DNA from: Mesostigma viride
Lineage: Eukaryota > Streptophyta > Mesostigmatophyceae > Mesostigmatales > Mesostigmataceae
Reading direction: 5' to 3'
Assembly: GCA_009746045.1 (NCBI GenBank)
Contig: RPFO01000253.1
Span: 1,049,069-1,113,068 of the forward strand
Length of the DNA stretch: 64,000 bases
Positions 55,072-63,719 of the stretch are shown here, one piece after another; position 1 is the first letter of the stretch; each line of letters begins with the position of its first letter. The position numbers were made by a program, and so were the translations under genes. The notes under the pieces are model-generated. The model had not been told where the DNA came from and did no database searches. It saw only the letters and a list, made by a program, of their open reading frames with translations.

Positions 55072-56316
55072 ATGTCGAATGATCCAGGGGAGCGGTCCCC
55101 CATGAGCTCGGCGGATACGGGATCCTATCCCTCCGACTCGGAGGAGTCATTCCGGTCGGGAGGGACACTGTATTCGACGGAGTCGTTGCCGGCGGTAGTC
55201 GAAGAATTTTTGCGGACCCATTGCGATTTGGCAACGGTAACCGAGAATCTGTCCTTATCGCAGAAGAGCATTGCCGTACGATTACACCGCATGAGGGTTG
55301 CTGACCAGCACAGGCCTGATGAGCCGGCATGGTTCGGCCAAGATATGGAGCCCGGAATCCTCGGGTGCATTGTTGACCTACTCGGCCCCCTGGAACGCGC
55401 GAGGGTCAGCGTAATGAGCAAAGAAGTGCGTTTGATAGTGCAGCAGCACAAGTGGCAGATCAAGACCGGTATTCATTGGAGGGAGGCGGAGCATTTGGAG
55501 GAAGAGTACGGCCCTATTGACGACATCGCAGCACCAACGCGCATGCTCATCACTGGCACCTTATTCGATCCCACCCGGGCTAATCCCATCAGGAATAACA
55601 GCATCACGTTGGAGCTGTCTGCATCCACCCTGGAGGCATACGGCACCACATTTCGCAAGCTCATGTCGGATGTGAAGTCGCGTCTGCGCCGGCAGCCTCC
55701 CACCTGCCTGGGGAACTTGTTCTCGCTTCGCGACATTCCCGCAGACCTGGGCAGTCAGTGGAGCATGGAATACGTTGCCCAGTGGCGGCAACATGAAGAC
55801 GAAAGGCGCGGCCACGACCTGCTGCCCCCAGAGGAAATGGAGAGGCAGCTCGTGGCAGAGTGGAACCACGTATGGCAGTCGCCGATCATGTGGGGTCTGT
55901 ACAGCATTGTGGTCTTCACCAGCTGCCAGGCTTGGGGAGAGGGGTGGGAGTCCACGGGGCATACTAGGGACTATTGGGATCGTGCAGGGTGGGCAACTTT
56001 GCTGGAGTCCATGCCTACACTTGATCCCGTGGTTCTCGCCGGCGCCGTCTTGTTGACGCACCCAGCGGCTACCAACGTCCTTAAAGAGCGGTTGCAGGAG
56101 CCCTGCACGTTGCGGCTGCTGCGTGGAAGAGGGTCGCACCTGGTTGAGGAGGCACGGACAACGTGCATGCGCGACGGCAATCGATTTGGGCGGTCTACCC
56201 AGAACACGTATGGGCAGGCAGGACGCTTTCTGGGCGAGTGTGGCCGGTGGCTCTACACTATCAGTCGGAGTGCCGTCCCGACCCTCATGGGCGTGAAAGT
56301 GGTTACTCGTATCTAG
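55072..56316 (+). CDS. Unknown transposon cargo protein, 414 residues
   Basis: A single-exon frame from the ATG at 55072; the in-frame TTG/CTG-type start upstream is less likely. The N-terminus is Ser/Glu/Asp-rich (about 1-45). A helical region with LGPLERARVSVMSKEVRLIV follows, resembling an F-box-like LxxLxxLERARVxxVSKxxR pattern. The rest is mixed alpha with many Trp (QWSMEYVAQW, EWNHVWQSPIMWGLYSIVV) and a hydrophobic segment near residue 285. No family recognised with confidence. If the F-box-like pattern is real, it would place the gene in the ubiquitin pathway together with the USP-like gene, but this is weak. Divergent partner of the kinase gene. Confidence 0.6.
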   Translation: MSNDPGERSPMSSADTGSYPSDSEESFRSGGTLYSTESLPAVVEEFLRTHCDLATVTENLSLSQKSIAVRLHRMRVADQHRPDEPAWFGQDMEPGILGCIVDLLGPLERARVSVMSKEVRLIVQQHKWQIKTGIHWREAEHLEEEYGPIDDIAAPTRMLITGTLFDPTRANPIRNNSITLELSASTLEAYGTTFRKLMSDVKSRLRRQPPTCLGNLFSLRDIPADLGSQWSMEYVAQWRQHEDERRGHDLLPPEEMERQLVAEWNHVWQSPIMWGLYSIVVFTSCQAWGEGWESTGHTRDYWDRAGWATLLESMPTLDPVVLAGAVLLTHPAATNVLKERLQEPCTLRLLRGRGSHLVEEARTTCMRDGNRFGRSTQNTYGQAGRFLGECGRWLYTISRSAVPTLMGVKVVTRI

Positions 56317-56914
56317 AACACCAGTCTTTGTGGATGCGTTTCAGTCAGCTGTGATCGAGTTGCTGGTGGTTGTTACCTGTGGGACATTTCTTGTGGGGGG
56401 AGACTTGGTCCATATTTCAGGCTTGTCTTACATGATGCAGTGGCACTTTCGGGCTGGAGGGTTAATTGTGGCCCGGCCTGCCGGTTTAGCTTCAGTGCTC
56501 TCATGTCGGCCTTTCCCTTGGCCTGTCGTGGTTTTGTTGTTACCACCTATTGACAGTGCCAATATCTTTTGACAAGAGCTTTCAGTTATGTCTACTGTAT
56601 TATTTTCAGGTCGTCTGTGACTGACGCCACATGGGATGAGATAGGAGGTACTCGGCTATCATTGCTAATTACTTTAATGCATGCCCATTGGGCCATGCAT
56701 AGTGTATATTTTTCATGCATGCACGCCATTATGTATCGCTGGGTCCATCCCATCAAATGCTTGTTTATTGCCAGGTCTGGTGGAAGTCCGTAAGTACTTG
56801 CGTGTCATGCGCATGGGCATGTTTATAGTACTATGCTAATCTATTTAGAAACATAATTACACGGAAGTTACAAATCTCATCTGCATCATGCCCCAAGACA
56901 CTACATTAAACAAT
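56317..56914. other. Non-coding spacer
   Basis: 3' flank of the 55072 gene. No coding or repeat signal beyond local low complexity. Confidence 0.4.
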
Positions 56915-57195
56915 CAAATAAAATTATAACATGCCTCCGTTGGGATATCATGTAGCACATATTCCTTGCTGAATGGGTGGAGGTGGGTCAAGCCGCGACA
57001 TCGAAATAAGGTAACTCTAACCTATCTAGTCTACAAAATCCTAACTACACTTCTCCCCAAAGCGCCCCTTCCGCTTTGGGGGAGGGGGCTTGCCCACAGG
57101 GGCTGGCGTGTGAGCCGGGACATTGGTCATCCACCTCTTCTTGTTCTGCATAGGAACAGCTAGAGAGCGAAGAAGTGCGGTGTGGGGACCCCTTC
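56915..57195 (-). mobile_element. LINE 3' end fragment (same family as copies I-III)
   Basis: An A/T-rich tail and ATTATAACATGCCTCCGTTG are followed by ATGTAGCACATATTCC. The reverse-strand ORF2 end has a decayed lysine/proline-rich terminus, and text near 57120-57150 corresponds to the AMQ(D/N)K segment. The 5' break is near 57160-57195. It shows that the CACTA element itself has received LINE insertions. Confidence 0.65.
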
Positions 57196-57264
57196 TCGTG
57201 GTAATGCGTTACATGTACTCCCCACCGGGCTTTGCTCTTCATGGGTTCATAAAGACAACAATTA

Positions 57265-57430
57265 TTCAGTAAGAATTTAATAAATTAGGAACATAGATCC
57301 GTTGGGAGTCACTGTTACACATGTCACTGTTACACATATATACCTGCAAAGGGGCATATGATTTTTAATACATTCTGAGCTACAACCTGCACGTGCATGG
57401 GTTTAGTTAACTGGCACCTATACTAGAGGC
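57265..57430 (-). mobile_element. Retroelement 3' end (family B)
   Basis: AATTTAATAAATTAGGAACA, ATCCGTTGGGAGTCACTG and GGGGCATATGATTTTTAATA correspond to the family B blocks at 10709 and 42575. Non-coding. From 57431 to about 58330 I see no convincing gene. Confidence 0.5.
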
Positions 57431-58334
57431 CTGACATGGGGTGGAGCTTCAGTGCTTCCCCGCCTTCTCCTTCTCCCACACTGGGTGCTCCGCCTCCTTC
57501 TTCTCCGGCCCTGCCCGTGGGTGCACCGGCCCCGCCTCCTCCTTCTCCTCACGGGACGATTCGCGCTCCACGCATGGCAGCAGCATCAGTTAGCACGGGC
57601 AAGACATAGCAGTAACCGCGCTATGGCTGTTCTAGCACCAGCCTAGCAGCCTGCCATGATCAGTCAGCAAACCCACGCCAGCTAAACCCTTGGCTGACAC
57701 AACCAGTCCATGCATCATTAAGTATGGGTACGGGGAAAGCTTCCCGCATATCCATGCCCATATGGATGGCAGCAACACAAGGACTGGCACCCTAGCCCCC
57801 CCGTGCACACACAAAAACGTGGGTCGTGGCTTCCACGCCCCATCCGTCATGCATGACAGCGCGTAATTTACTCGCATTCACACCGGGCTGCATCCCAGCG
57901 CCGTTGCTGTCCCCATGTGACACGTCGGCTGATTAAGCAGATACACAGCTGAGTCTGATGTAAACCGCTAAACCCCAAACCCATGCACACCACAGTCAAG
58001 GACGCGTGCATGTCAAGCCATGCCAATTGTGAACCGTACAGCAATTTACTTTTCAAGCCTGAAGAGGTGTATAGGAGATAGTAGCCTGGAAGAGGTTACA
58101 GGGGCACATGTCCATTAGCGAGCGGAACAACACAGCATACACCCTACAAGCGTACCGCACAATGTCCTCCTGCAATTGTCTGCAGATCTCCCAATGCCGC
58201 AGACATCTCCACTGCTCTCATGGCGATTGCAAATGCTTGATGCCGCACCTCTGCTTACAGCAGAAAAGCTTCCTCCGGGCGAGGCACCTGACTGGAACCA
58301 ACACCCATTCCTTGGCTTCACAACGTGGCCATGA

Positions 58335-59428
58335 CAGCATCGTGAATCTGCTTCGCCAACGCCCACACTTCAGGACCCGCGCCCTGCACCGCCATGGCCA
58401 CAGGCTGCACCGCTGCAATCGATGCAGCATTCACTGCCTGCGCCGCACCATGTACTGCATGCACGAAAGCCAATCCTGGCTCGGTTATCATGGTCTTGCC
58501 CGATTCCTGCTGCTTCTTCTTCTTCGATGCGGTCATGCGCACTTTATACCCCTTCCTCTCCAAGCACGCCTTCAGCACCTGGCTCGTGCGGTGCTGAATA
58601 TGCTTCTGAAGGCGCGCCTTCTAAACACGAAATGTTGGCAATGTATGATTCCCAAACGGCATCATAGGCACATAATCAGTCCCATTAATTGCTTTGCGGC
58701 AGTCAATGCACCAGAACACCTGTTGAAAAAAGAAGGTTATGCGCGCTAGCGATTACCCGCGGCAAGAAGCAATCAACACGCCTCGCTAACAACTGCAACC
58801 ACAATGTAATTCATGACGGGCCACTCACCGCTACCCTGCTCTCCTGCTTCAATGTCTCCCCATTCTCAAGGCCTCCATTGTAAACCTCTCCGTCTTCACC
58901 ATCGTCATCGTCTTCCTCTTCCTCCACTCCGACGTATCCGTGTTTCCTTTTCCTAAGATACCTAGGGTTGTTCAAGTCGTATGTGCGGCGTTGGCACACT
59001 TCCAACAAAATTTTGGCCGCCTCTACCCATTACCATTTATTCGTACTATCATAACATATCCAGGCGTTTGAAAAATCATTCCCTCGTTCGAACTTCTACC
59101 CCTGGGCGTCCATGACGAGGCAGTCACGACGGGACGCAGATGCACAAAAATAAAACAAGGCGACATCCCTTCAATCATTGACCAAAAAACAGAATACGCG
59201 CAGAACTTGGATTTCAACACCACGCACCCATTACCAGCGAGCACGGCTGGCCTGCAACCGCCATCATTTCATAACCAGAAGCCAGGGCCCACACTCCATC
59301 CCGTTACCTCATCTTCCACGCACGGCTTCCGCTGCTTCCCTCTGCTCTTTCGCATTCTCCGCCAGCAACCTCGCCTTCTCCTCGTCCAACAATCCACTAA
59401 GAATAAAATCCCCTCTATTGGACGCCAT
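58335..59428 (-). CDS. Unknown small transposon gene, several exons
   Basis: A minus-strand gene is suggested by exon-like pieces with splice signals. The first starts at an ATG at 59428 and reads MASNRGDFILSGLLDEEKAR then a Glu/Ala helix. A second (about 59025-58815) reads AAKILLEVCQRRTYDLNNPR, a basic RKRKHG patch and an acidic EEEEDDDDGED run. A third (about 58722-58625) has a CxxC (FWCIDCRKAING). A last piece (about 58620-58320) reads RLQKHIQHRTSQVLKACLE, a KKKKQQE patch and an Ala/Val-rich end. The third piece meets an in-frame stop, so the order or splicing is uncertain. The basic/acidic make-up suggests a nuclear protein. It is the only cargo gene without a divergent partner and lies next to the right subterminal region. 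Confidence 0.4.
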
Positions 59429-59679
59429 TCAGACGAACTTTGCTAGCGTCTTTTCACCGGCCCCAGCACACATAATCTATAGCCGCTTACTGACAACGGC
59501 CGACAACGACAACTGCTGAATAGGCGAAAAAGGCTGATAACTACATTTTTATATTTCGCTGCATTTGCTAATAGACACGCACGTTCTCCCACTAATTCTC
59601 CATTACAATATAATTATCCATCTGGCCGTGTACAGGCAAAGATCCCCGAAGTAACTTACTGAAACGTATCTTACAGCAT

Positions 59680-59884
59680 CGGATCACTGGCACCTAATCT
59701 ACAGGTGGTAGATTACCAACCAAGACCCGTCGCGGTAATTTACTCTGTCGGTAATGTACTACCAAAGATGTGCAGTCGTAACGTTACTCTTACTTACGGC
59801 TAGTAAAATTACTACGTAGGATGATAGGTAGTAATGATTACGGCGTTGGATCTCACGCCTCGTATCTAGGTAGTAAGATAAGAC
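59680..59884. repeat. Subterminal region, right end, degenerate repeats
   Basis: Scattered GTAATTTAC/GTAGTA-type motifs on both strands (GGTAATTTACTCTGTCGGTA, GTAAAATTACTACG, ATAGGTAGTAATGATTACGG) resemble the 15-bp unit of the left end without its strict periodicity. Asymmetry between ends is normal in EnSpm elements. Confidence 0.6.
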
Positions 59885-59938
59885 CTCGTAATTTACGCCT
59901 CGGATCATTTTTACTACCCTCGGACGAAAAGTATAGTG
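59885..59938 (-). repeat. Right terminal inverted repeat of the CACTA element
   Basis: Ends CGGACGAAAAGTATAGTG, the reverse complement of the left end. The following TA (59939-59940) is the second copy of the target dinucleotide. Confidence 0.9.
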
Positions 59939-59940
59939 TA

Positions 59941-60847
59941 ACACCTTCATCTGTTTTGCGGGCGATGTATACCAACAAGCTATCGGCATCCCTATGGGCA
60001 CTAACTGTGCCGGGCTCCTTGCAAACCTCTATCTATACACTTATGAGCTTGCATTCATGGAGAATCTCATTGCCTCAAACGATGATGTTCTCATCAGGCG
60101 TTTTATCCATACATGTCGATACATTGATGATGTCATCGCTTTCGACAACCCTGATTTCGCAACCCATTTGTATATCACCGCTGGTCTGCCTGGCATCTAC
60201 CCGCAAGCGTCCCTCACATTAAAGCTCACGTCGGAGGATACTCATTGCAATTACCTCGATCTTAACATTACCCATAACAAGAAGGGCTGGCGTACGGCTG
60301 TCTATGATAAGCGCAAGGATCCTAAATACCAGCAAATTCCTTTTATTCGTTACCCCGATATTCACAGTCTCCTTTCCCACACAGCAAAATATGGTGTTGT
60401 TCTTTCTCAGTTACATCGTTTTTCCCGTCTTTGTTCTTATCGTGTTGATTTCATCACGACTCTTGTTGAACTCTTGCAGCGTTTATTGGTCAAAGACTAT
60501 GACCGAGCCATTATGCTCCGTCAAGTCCGATGTTTTTTGCAACGTCACCCACATCTGTTCGGTGCTGCCCCTTGGCACAAGCTCTACAAACAGGTCGTGG
60601 ACCGGCTGGATCGCATAGTATCTCCGCACATCTGAACCCTGTGATGCCAGATCTCCTTTGCGGCCGTTCCGAGCTTGGCACTGGATTCGTTGTCCACATC
60701 GTCGCGTCGCTGCCGCAACACGATGTTTTCTGGCATCCGCGGGCTTTTGGTTCCCGCCGCACATTTGAAAGTGCTGTCCTCCGGCTTTTTGCCTTTGCAC
60801 CGTGTGCAGTTTCTTGGACGTTTGGAATCATGGCATGGCTAACGTGA
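59941..60847 (+). pseudogene. Penelope-like RT, second half
   Basis: Continues the frame left at 34056. It contains the RT motif B region GIPMGTNCAGLLANLYLYTY, the catalytic CRYIDDVIAFDN, LKLTSEDTHCNYLDLNI and a thumb/C-terminal region (HRFSRLCSYRVDFITTLVEL, RCFLQRHPHLFG). The frame reaches a stop at 60635, and related text continues in another frame to 60847 (HLNPVMPDLLCGRSELGTGF). The gene is therefore frameshifted near its end or stops there. Confidence 0.8.
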
Positions 60848-60868
60848 TGACTGACTAGCTAGACCTTT

Positions 60869-62080
60869 TCAGTGGTTTTCCATTTGCGGGTATTTCCTCG
60901 TAAATGGTGGGAGAGCGATCGCAGCAATGGCCGGTAGAGCAGACCAGTCAGGGCGGACCAGTGCGGCACGGCGCGCGGGGACGTGGAACCGGAGCCGAAT
61001 GGTCGTGCGCACCAACCGGTGGTCAGAGCACACCGTGGGCGTGTCAAACACTCGGGCGTCCAGAACCGAGGTGCACCTGGGCTGCCGTACCACCACGTAG
61101 TCCAGACAGGCCTGACGGCCGTTAGGGCCACGAAAAGTGACCAAGTCCTGTGAGGGACGTTGGAAGTGGTAGTTGACAGCAACCATCCCGCTATCCCGCA
61201 AAAAGGCAGAGAAAAGGGGAGTGTTGGCGTTAGCTTCCGTGTCAGCAGGCGCAAAGCGACTGCCAGCAGTGCCCACGGGGAGCGTAGCATTGGCGTCGAG
61301 CAGCATAACCAAAAAGTGGCGGGCCGGGGTGACCCCCTCAAGGCTATGCAAAGACTCGAAGAACTCTTGGCGCTCCGACTCAGGTAGACCACTATGGGGT
61401 GCATAGCCCACCCCCACCGTGAGGTGGTGCTTAGACCGCCCCTCGACGGAGGTGAAATGTGCTACCATAAGGCGTGGTGTTAGGAACTTATTAAGCGTAC
61501 TGAGGCTAGCAACTGCCAACGGCGAACACAAAAGACCAACACCACCTTGGCCTGGCGTCCCACTTCCAGCGAAGTAGAAACGCCAACCGCCTGCAAGGCG
61601 GTTAGTGCTCACCGTGCCAAATGGCACCTGGCGACGGTGTTCCTGGACGCCTAGAATAGATACACGATGTGCAATGCAAAATGCGACGAGCTCCTCTATC
61701 CGGCAGCTATGGTCGTCATCTGCTAGCAATGTGCGTGTGTTAAAGGTGGCAAGGGCCAAGGATGCCTGCTGGCCCACCAGGGGAGAACGACGATGGATGA
61801 TGGGGGTGGATGCGGCGGTGGGTGGAGGTGGGGGTGAGACGGAGGGGGGAAGGGAAGCGGTAGAAATAGTGCTTTTCATCGCATTTATTTTGTCCTGCAA
61901 GCGTAGGATGCGAGCCTGCCGCTTGCTCGGGGTATTCGGGGTTGGGGCTGATTGCACAACGCCGAGGCGTAGGTAATCCAGCAAACATTGGGTTTTACGA
62001 ATCTGACAGTTGACAGATGAGGTTGTAGCCCGAAATACCGGCACCACCATGGCTTTCACCCGACGGTTAGGTCGAGGCAT
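60869..62080 (-). pseudogene. LINE copy III APE-type endonuclease (5' part of ORF2)
   Basis: An uninterrupted frame of about 404 residues from an ATG at 62080. After a basic N-terminus and a Pro-rich linker the APE signature boxes appear in order: LALATFNTRTLL (catalytic Asn), VSILGVQEHRRQ (metal-binding Glu), FLVMLLDANATL (D-x-N), QDLVTFRGPNGRQACLDYVVV, and PTVCSDHRLVRTTI (catalytic Asp-His). The nuclease looks intact, but the ORF is cut after ALPPFTRKYPQ by the Penelope-like insertion, with RT 30 kb away. Confidence 0.85.
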
Positions 62081-62085
62081 GGAAG

Positions 62086-62155
62086 TGCAACTAAAGCCCA
62101 GTAATAACAAGCCAATGCAGATGAAGTGAAGGAGTGATATTTGCGTTTAAACCAA
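62086..62155. repeat. Partial ~150-bp unit at the edge of the host exon
   Basis: Continuation of the unit broken by the LINE at 26811. It runs into the splice donor of the minus-strand exon. Confidence 0.7.
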
Positions 62156-62156
62156 C

Positions 62157-62624
62157 CTGATAAAGCCTCCCACCAGGAGCGAAGTCGTCGACCGTGGAGG
62201 CCGCCGCCGTGACCGGAAGGCCCATCGGCACACTGCCCTCCTTGTCGCCCGCCAGGATTTGATGGGAAGGATCGTGCTGCACATCTCCTGCCGAGGCGTT
62301 GTACGCAGGATTAGAGCCAGACCCTGCGGTAGCTGTGCCAGAGGCGGAGCCCTCTGAAGCCTTCTCAGAACCGACCTCATCTACGCGCACATATCGAGCT
62401 GAGAAGTCCCGCATGGCGACGTCGCCACTGCAATCAGTTGATTCCAGCAGCTTTGTCATCGCGTCAATGTCTGCCATGCGACCCCCTTCCTTCTCTACTC
62501 CATTCTCAGCATTGGACGTGTCATTGACGACGGTCGGCTTGGAAACATTCGCCCTATCGGGTGCAGCTTTCTGGCCAGCGTGACCGTCTTGCTCGGCCAT
62601 GCCGGCTTCCTCCAAACCAGCCAT
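62157..62624 (-). CDS. First exon of an unrecognised host gene
   Basis: A 156-codon frame from an ATG at 62624 to a splice donor (TCAG then GTTGGT) at 62156. The product starts MAGLEEAGMAEQDGHAGQ and is acidic and Ser/Ala/Gly-rich, with no known domain; it looks like a disordered N-terminus. The intron that follows would contain the ~150-bp repeat array and every nested element down to at least 23.7 kb. No downstream exon was found on the minus strand within the window. If the gene is alive, its first intron exceeds 38 kb. Confidence 0.45.
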
Positions 62625-62699
62625 CAAAACGAACCCACCACAGCTCCGCACTCCAAGATTGCTAGTAACAATATACTTCACATTGCCGGCTATTAGCTG

Positions 62700-63000
62700 G
62701 CAAAATCAAACTTAGACTGCTTTCGACGTTTACCCTAGAAACAGGGTGCCTTCACTATCGCTTGCCTGGCTGCTGATTGGGCAGCGGAGCCTGTCCCGAG
62801 GTCTTCAAACCCGTTCAATTTGAAACCTGCATTTGAATTCAACTGCTGCGTACAACTGCGTAAGCTTACATGCTTGCGCAGTTCCAGCAACAGTGATGAT
62901 TGGCCGCTTTTACCGGCAATTCGAAGCCTTGACAGTACATTCCCGAACTGTCCAACTTGAGCAGCAGCTAGCTGTTCAACACAATATGCCGCCTCAGTGA
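62700..63000. other. No gene seen
   Basis: Upstream side of the 62624 start; presumably promoter. No motif recognised. Confidence 0.4.
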
Positions 63001-63345
63001 CCAGTAGTAGGACAGCTCCTGCATCCTTGCGCAGTTCGGCAACGTGACTGTCCGACTGTCCTGAACTTGAGCAGCAGCTGCTGCCGCAAGAACGCCTGGT
63101 AGTAGGACACCTCCTGCATCCTTGCGCAGTTCGGCAACGTGACTGTCCGACTGTCCTGAACTTGAGCAGCAGCTGCTGCATGCCGCAAGAACGCCTGGTA
63201 GTAGGACACCTCCTGCATCCTTGCGCAGTTCGGCAACGTGACTGTCCGACTGTCCTGTCGAACTTGCGCAGTAGCTGCTGCCGCAAGAACGCCTGGTAGT
63301 AGGATAGCTCCTGCATCCTTGTGCAGTTGTTCGGCAAATTATTGA
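62998..63345. repeat. Tandem repeat of about 120 bp, three copies
   Basis: Units contain GCGCAGTTCGGCAACGTGAC, TGTCCGACTGTCCTGAACTT and GCCGCAAGAACGCCTGGTAG, with small indels, and degenerate related text on both sides to about 62880 and 63410. Open minus-strand frames through it are driven by the repeat. Confidence 0.85.
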
Positions 63346-63719
63346 AACCCCGACAACAATCGAGAATGCCCGAATGTCCAACTATACGCAGCAGCTGTTC
63401 TACTTGCTGCATGACCTCCTACAGCTGTTTATGTGAAGTAGCCTGGACAGCTGCACACGTTCGCAGTTGGCGTGGTAGGGAAATGACAGCCTGGCACCTC
63501 ACGATGCAATATTTGTACGCTGAGCCGCATAATATGTGAATAAAGTCGACGTTCACTCAGTCGCCATCGTACCCTGGCCATGGTCGCTGGTTACTCGCGG
63601 GGAGTAACCAGCGACCAGACCTGTAGCTACGCAGGCACTTTAGGGGACGGAAGGTATTTATTTAGATATTAATATACGCAGGTATTTTAGGGGATGATGG
63701 CGTCTTCCCGCACTCGGAC

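Larger units (their letters stand above)
34057..59938 (+). mobile_element. 25.9-kb CACTA-type (EnSpm) DNA transposon with cargo genes
   Basis: The ends are CACTATACTTTTCGTCCGAG at 34057 and its reverse complement ending at 59938. The inverted repeat extends about 54 bp with few mismatches. TA flanks both ends (34055-34056, 59939-59940). Removing the element with one TA rejoins the Penelope RT in frame. Subterminal repeats lie inside both ends. Genes: an unrecognised nuclear-type protein (34997-36418, minus), a Tnp2-like transposase (37494-41807, plus), a 2OG-Fe(II) oxygenase-like protein (43285-44283, minus), a USP-like peptidase (45174-49944, plus), a kinase-like protein (52611-53792, minus), an unknown (55072-56316, plus) and an unknown (about 58335-59428, minus). 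CACTA ends with a 2-3 bp target duplication are diagnostic of the EnSpm superfamily. The size and cargo are unusual. Confidence 0.85.
30491..60868 (+). mobile_element. Penelope-like element with N-terminal GIY-YIG, interrupted by a CACTA transposon
   Basis: Bounds are approximate: they are where LINE coding stops on each side (about 30490 and 60870), and no target duplication was recognised. Coding starts near 31684 and is split at 34056/59941 by the 25.9-kb transposon. The nuclease precedes the RT. This is the permuted order described for Chlamys-type Penelope-like elements of green algae and protists, rather than the C-terminal GIY-YIG of canonical Penelope. Net length is about 4.5 kb. Part of 30491-31440 is unassigned and includes one copy of a 61-bp micro-repeat (30685-30745). 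Confidence 0.7.
26812..62085 (-). mobile_element. Near full-length LINE (copy III) holding all nested insertions
   Basis: TGCAACTAAA occurs at 26802-26811 and 62086-62095, and the broken ~150-bp repeat resumes across it, so this is one insertion. On the minus strand it starts 5 nt before the ATG of the APE endonuclease frame (62080). It continues through the RT (about 30480 to 28554), the post-RT region (27766-27474) and ORF2 end (27066-26950), and finishes in a 3' UTR hairpin and an (AATTT)-type tail at 26812. Inserts are a Penelope-like element with a CACTA transposon (about 30490-60875), a TA-MITE (27769-28551) and a SINE (27080-27460). Net length is about 3.7 kb. Confidence 0.8.

Noticed and set aside
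34057-59938. Integrated giant-virus segment (kinase, oxygenase and USP-like genes are common there)
   Set aside because: No capsid, polymerase, packaging ATPase or helicase genes; spliced genes; CACTA ends, TA duplication and a Tnp2-like transposase fit a transposon.
62735-63412. Protein with SGQSDSHVAELRKDAG repeats
   Set aside because: Produced by the ~120-bp tandem repeat; equally open in two other frames and without a start or domain.
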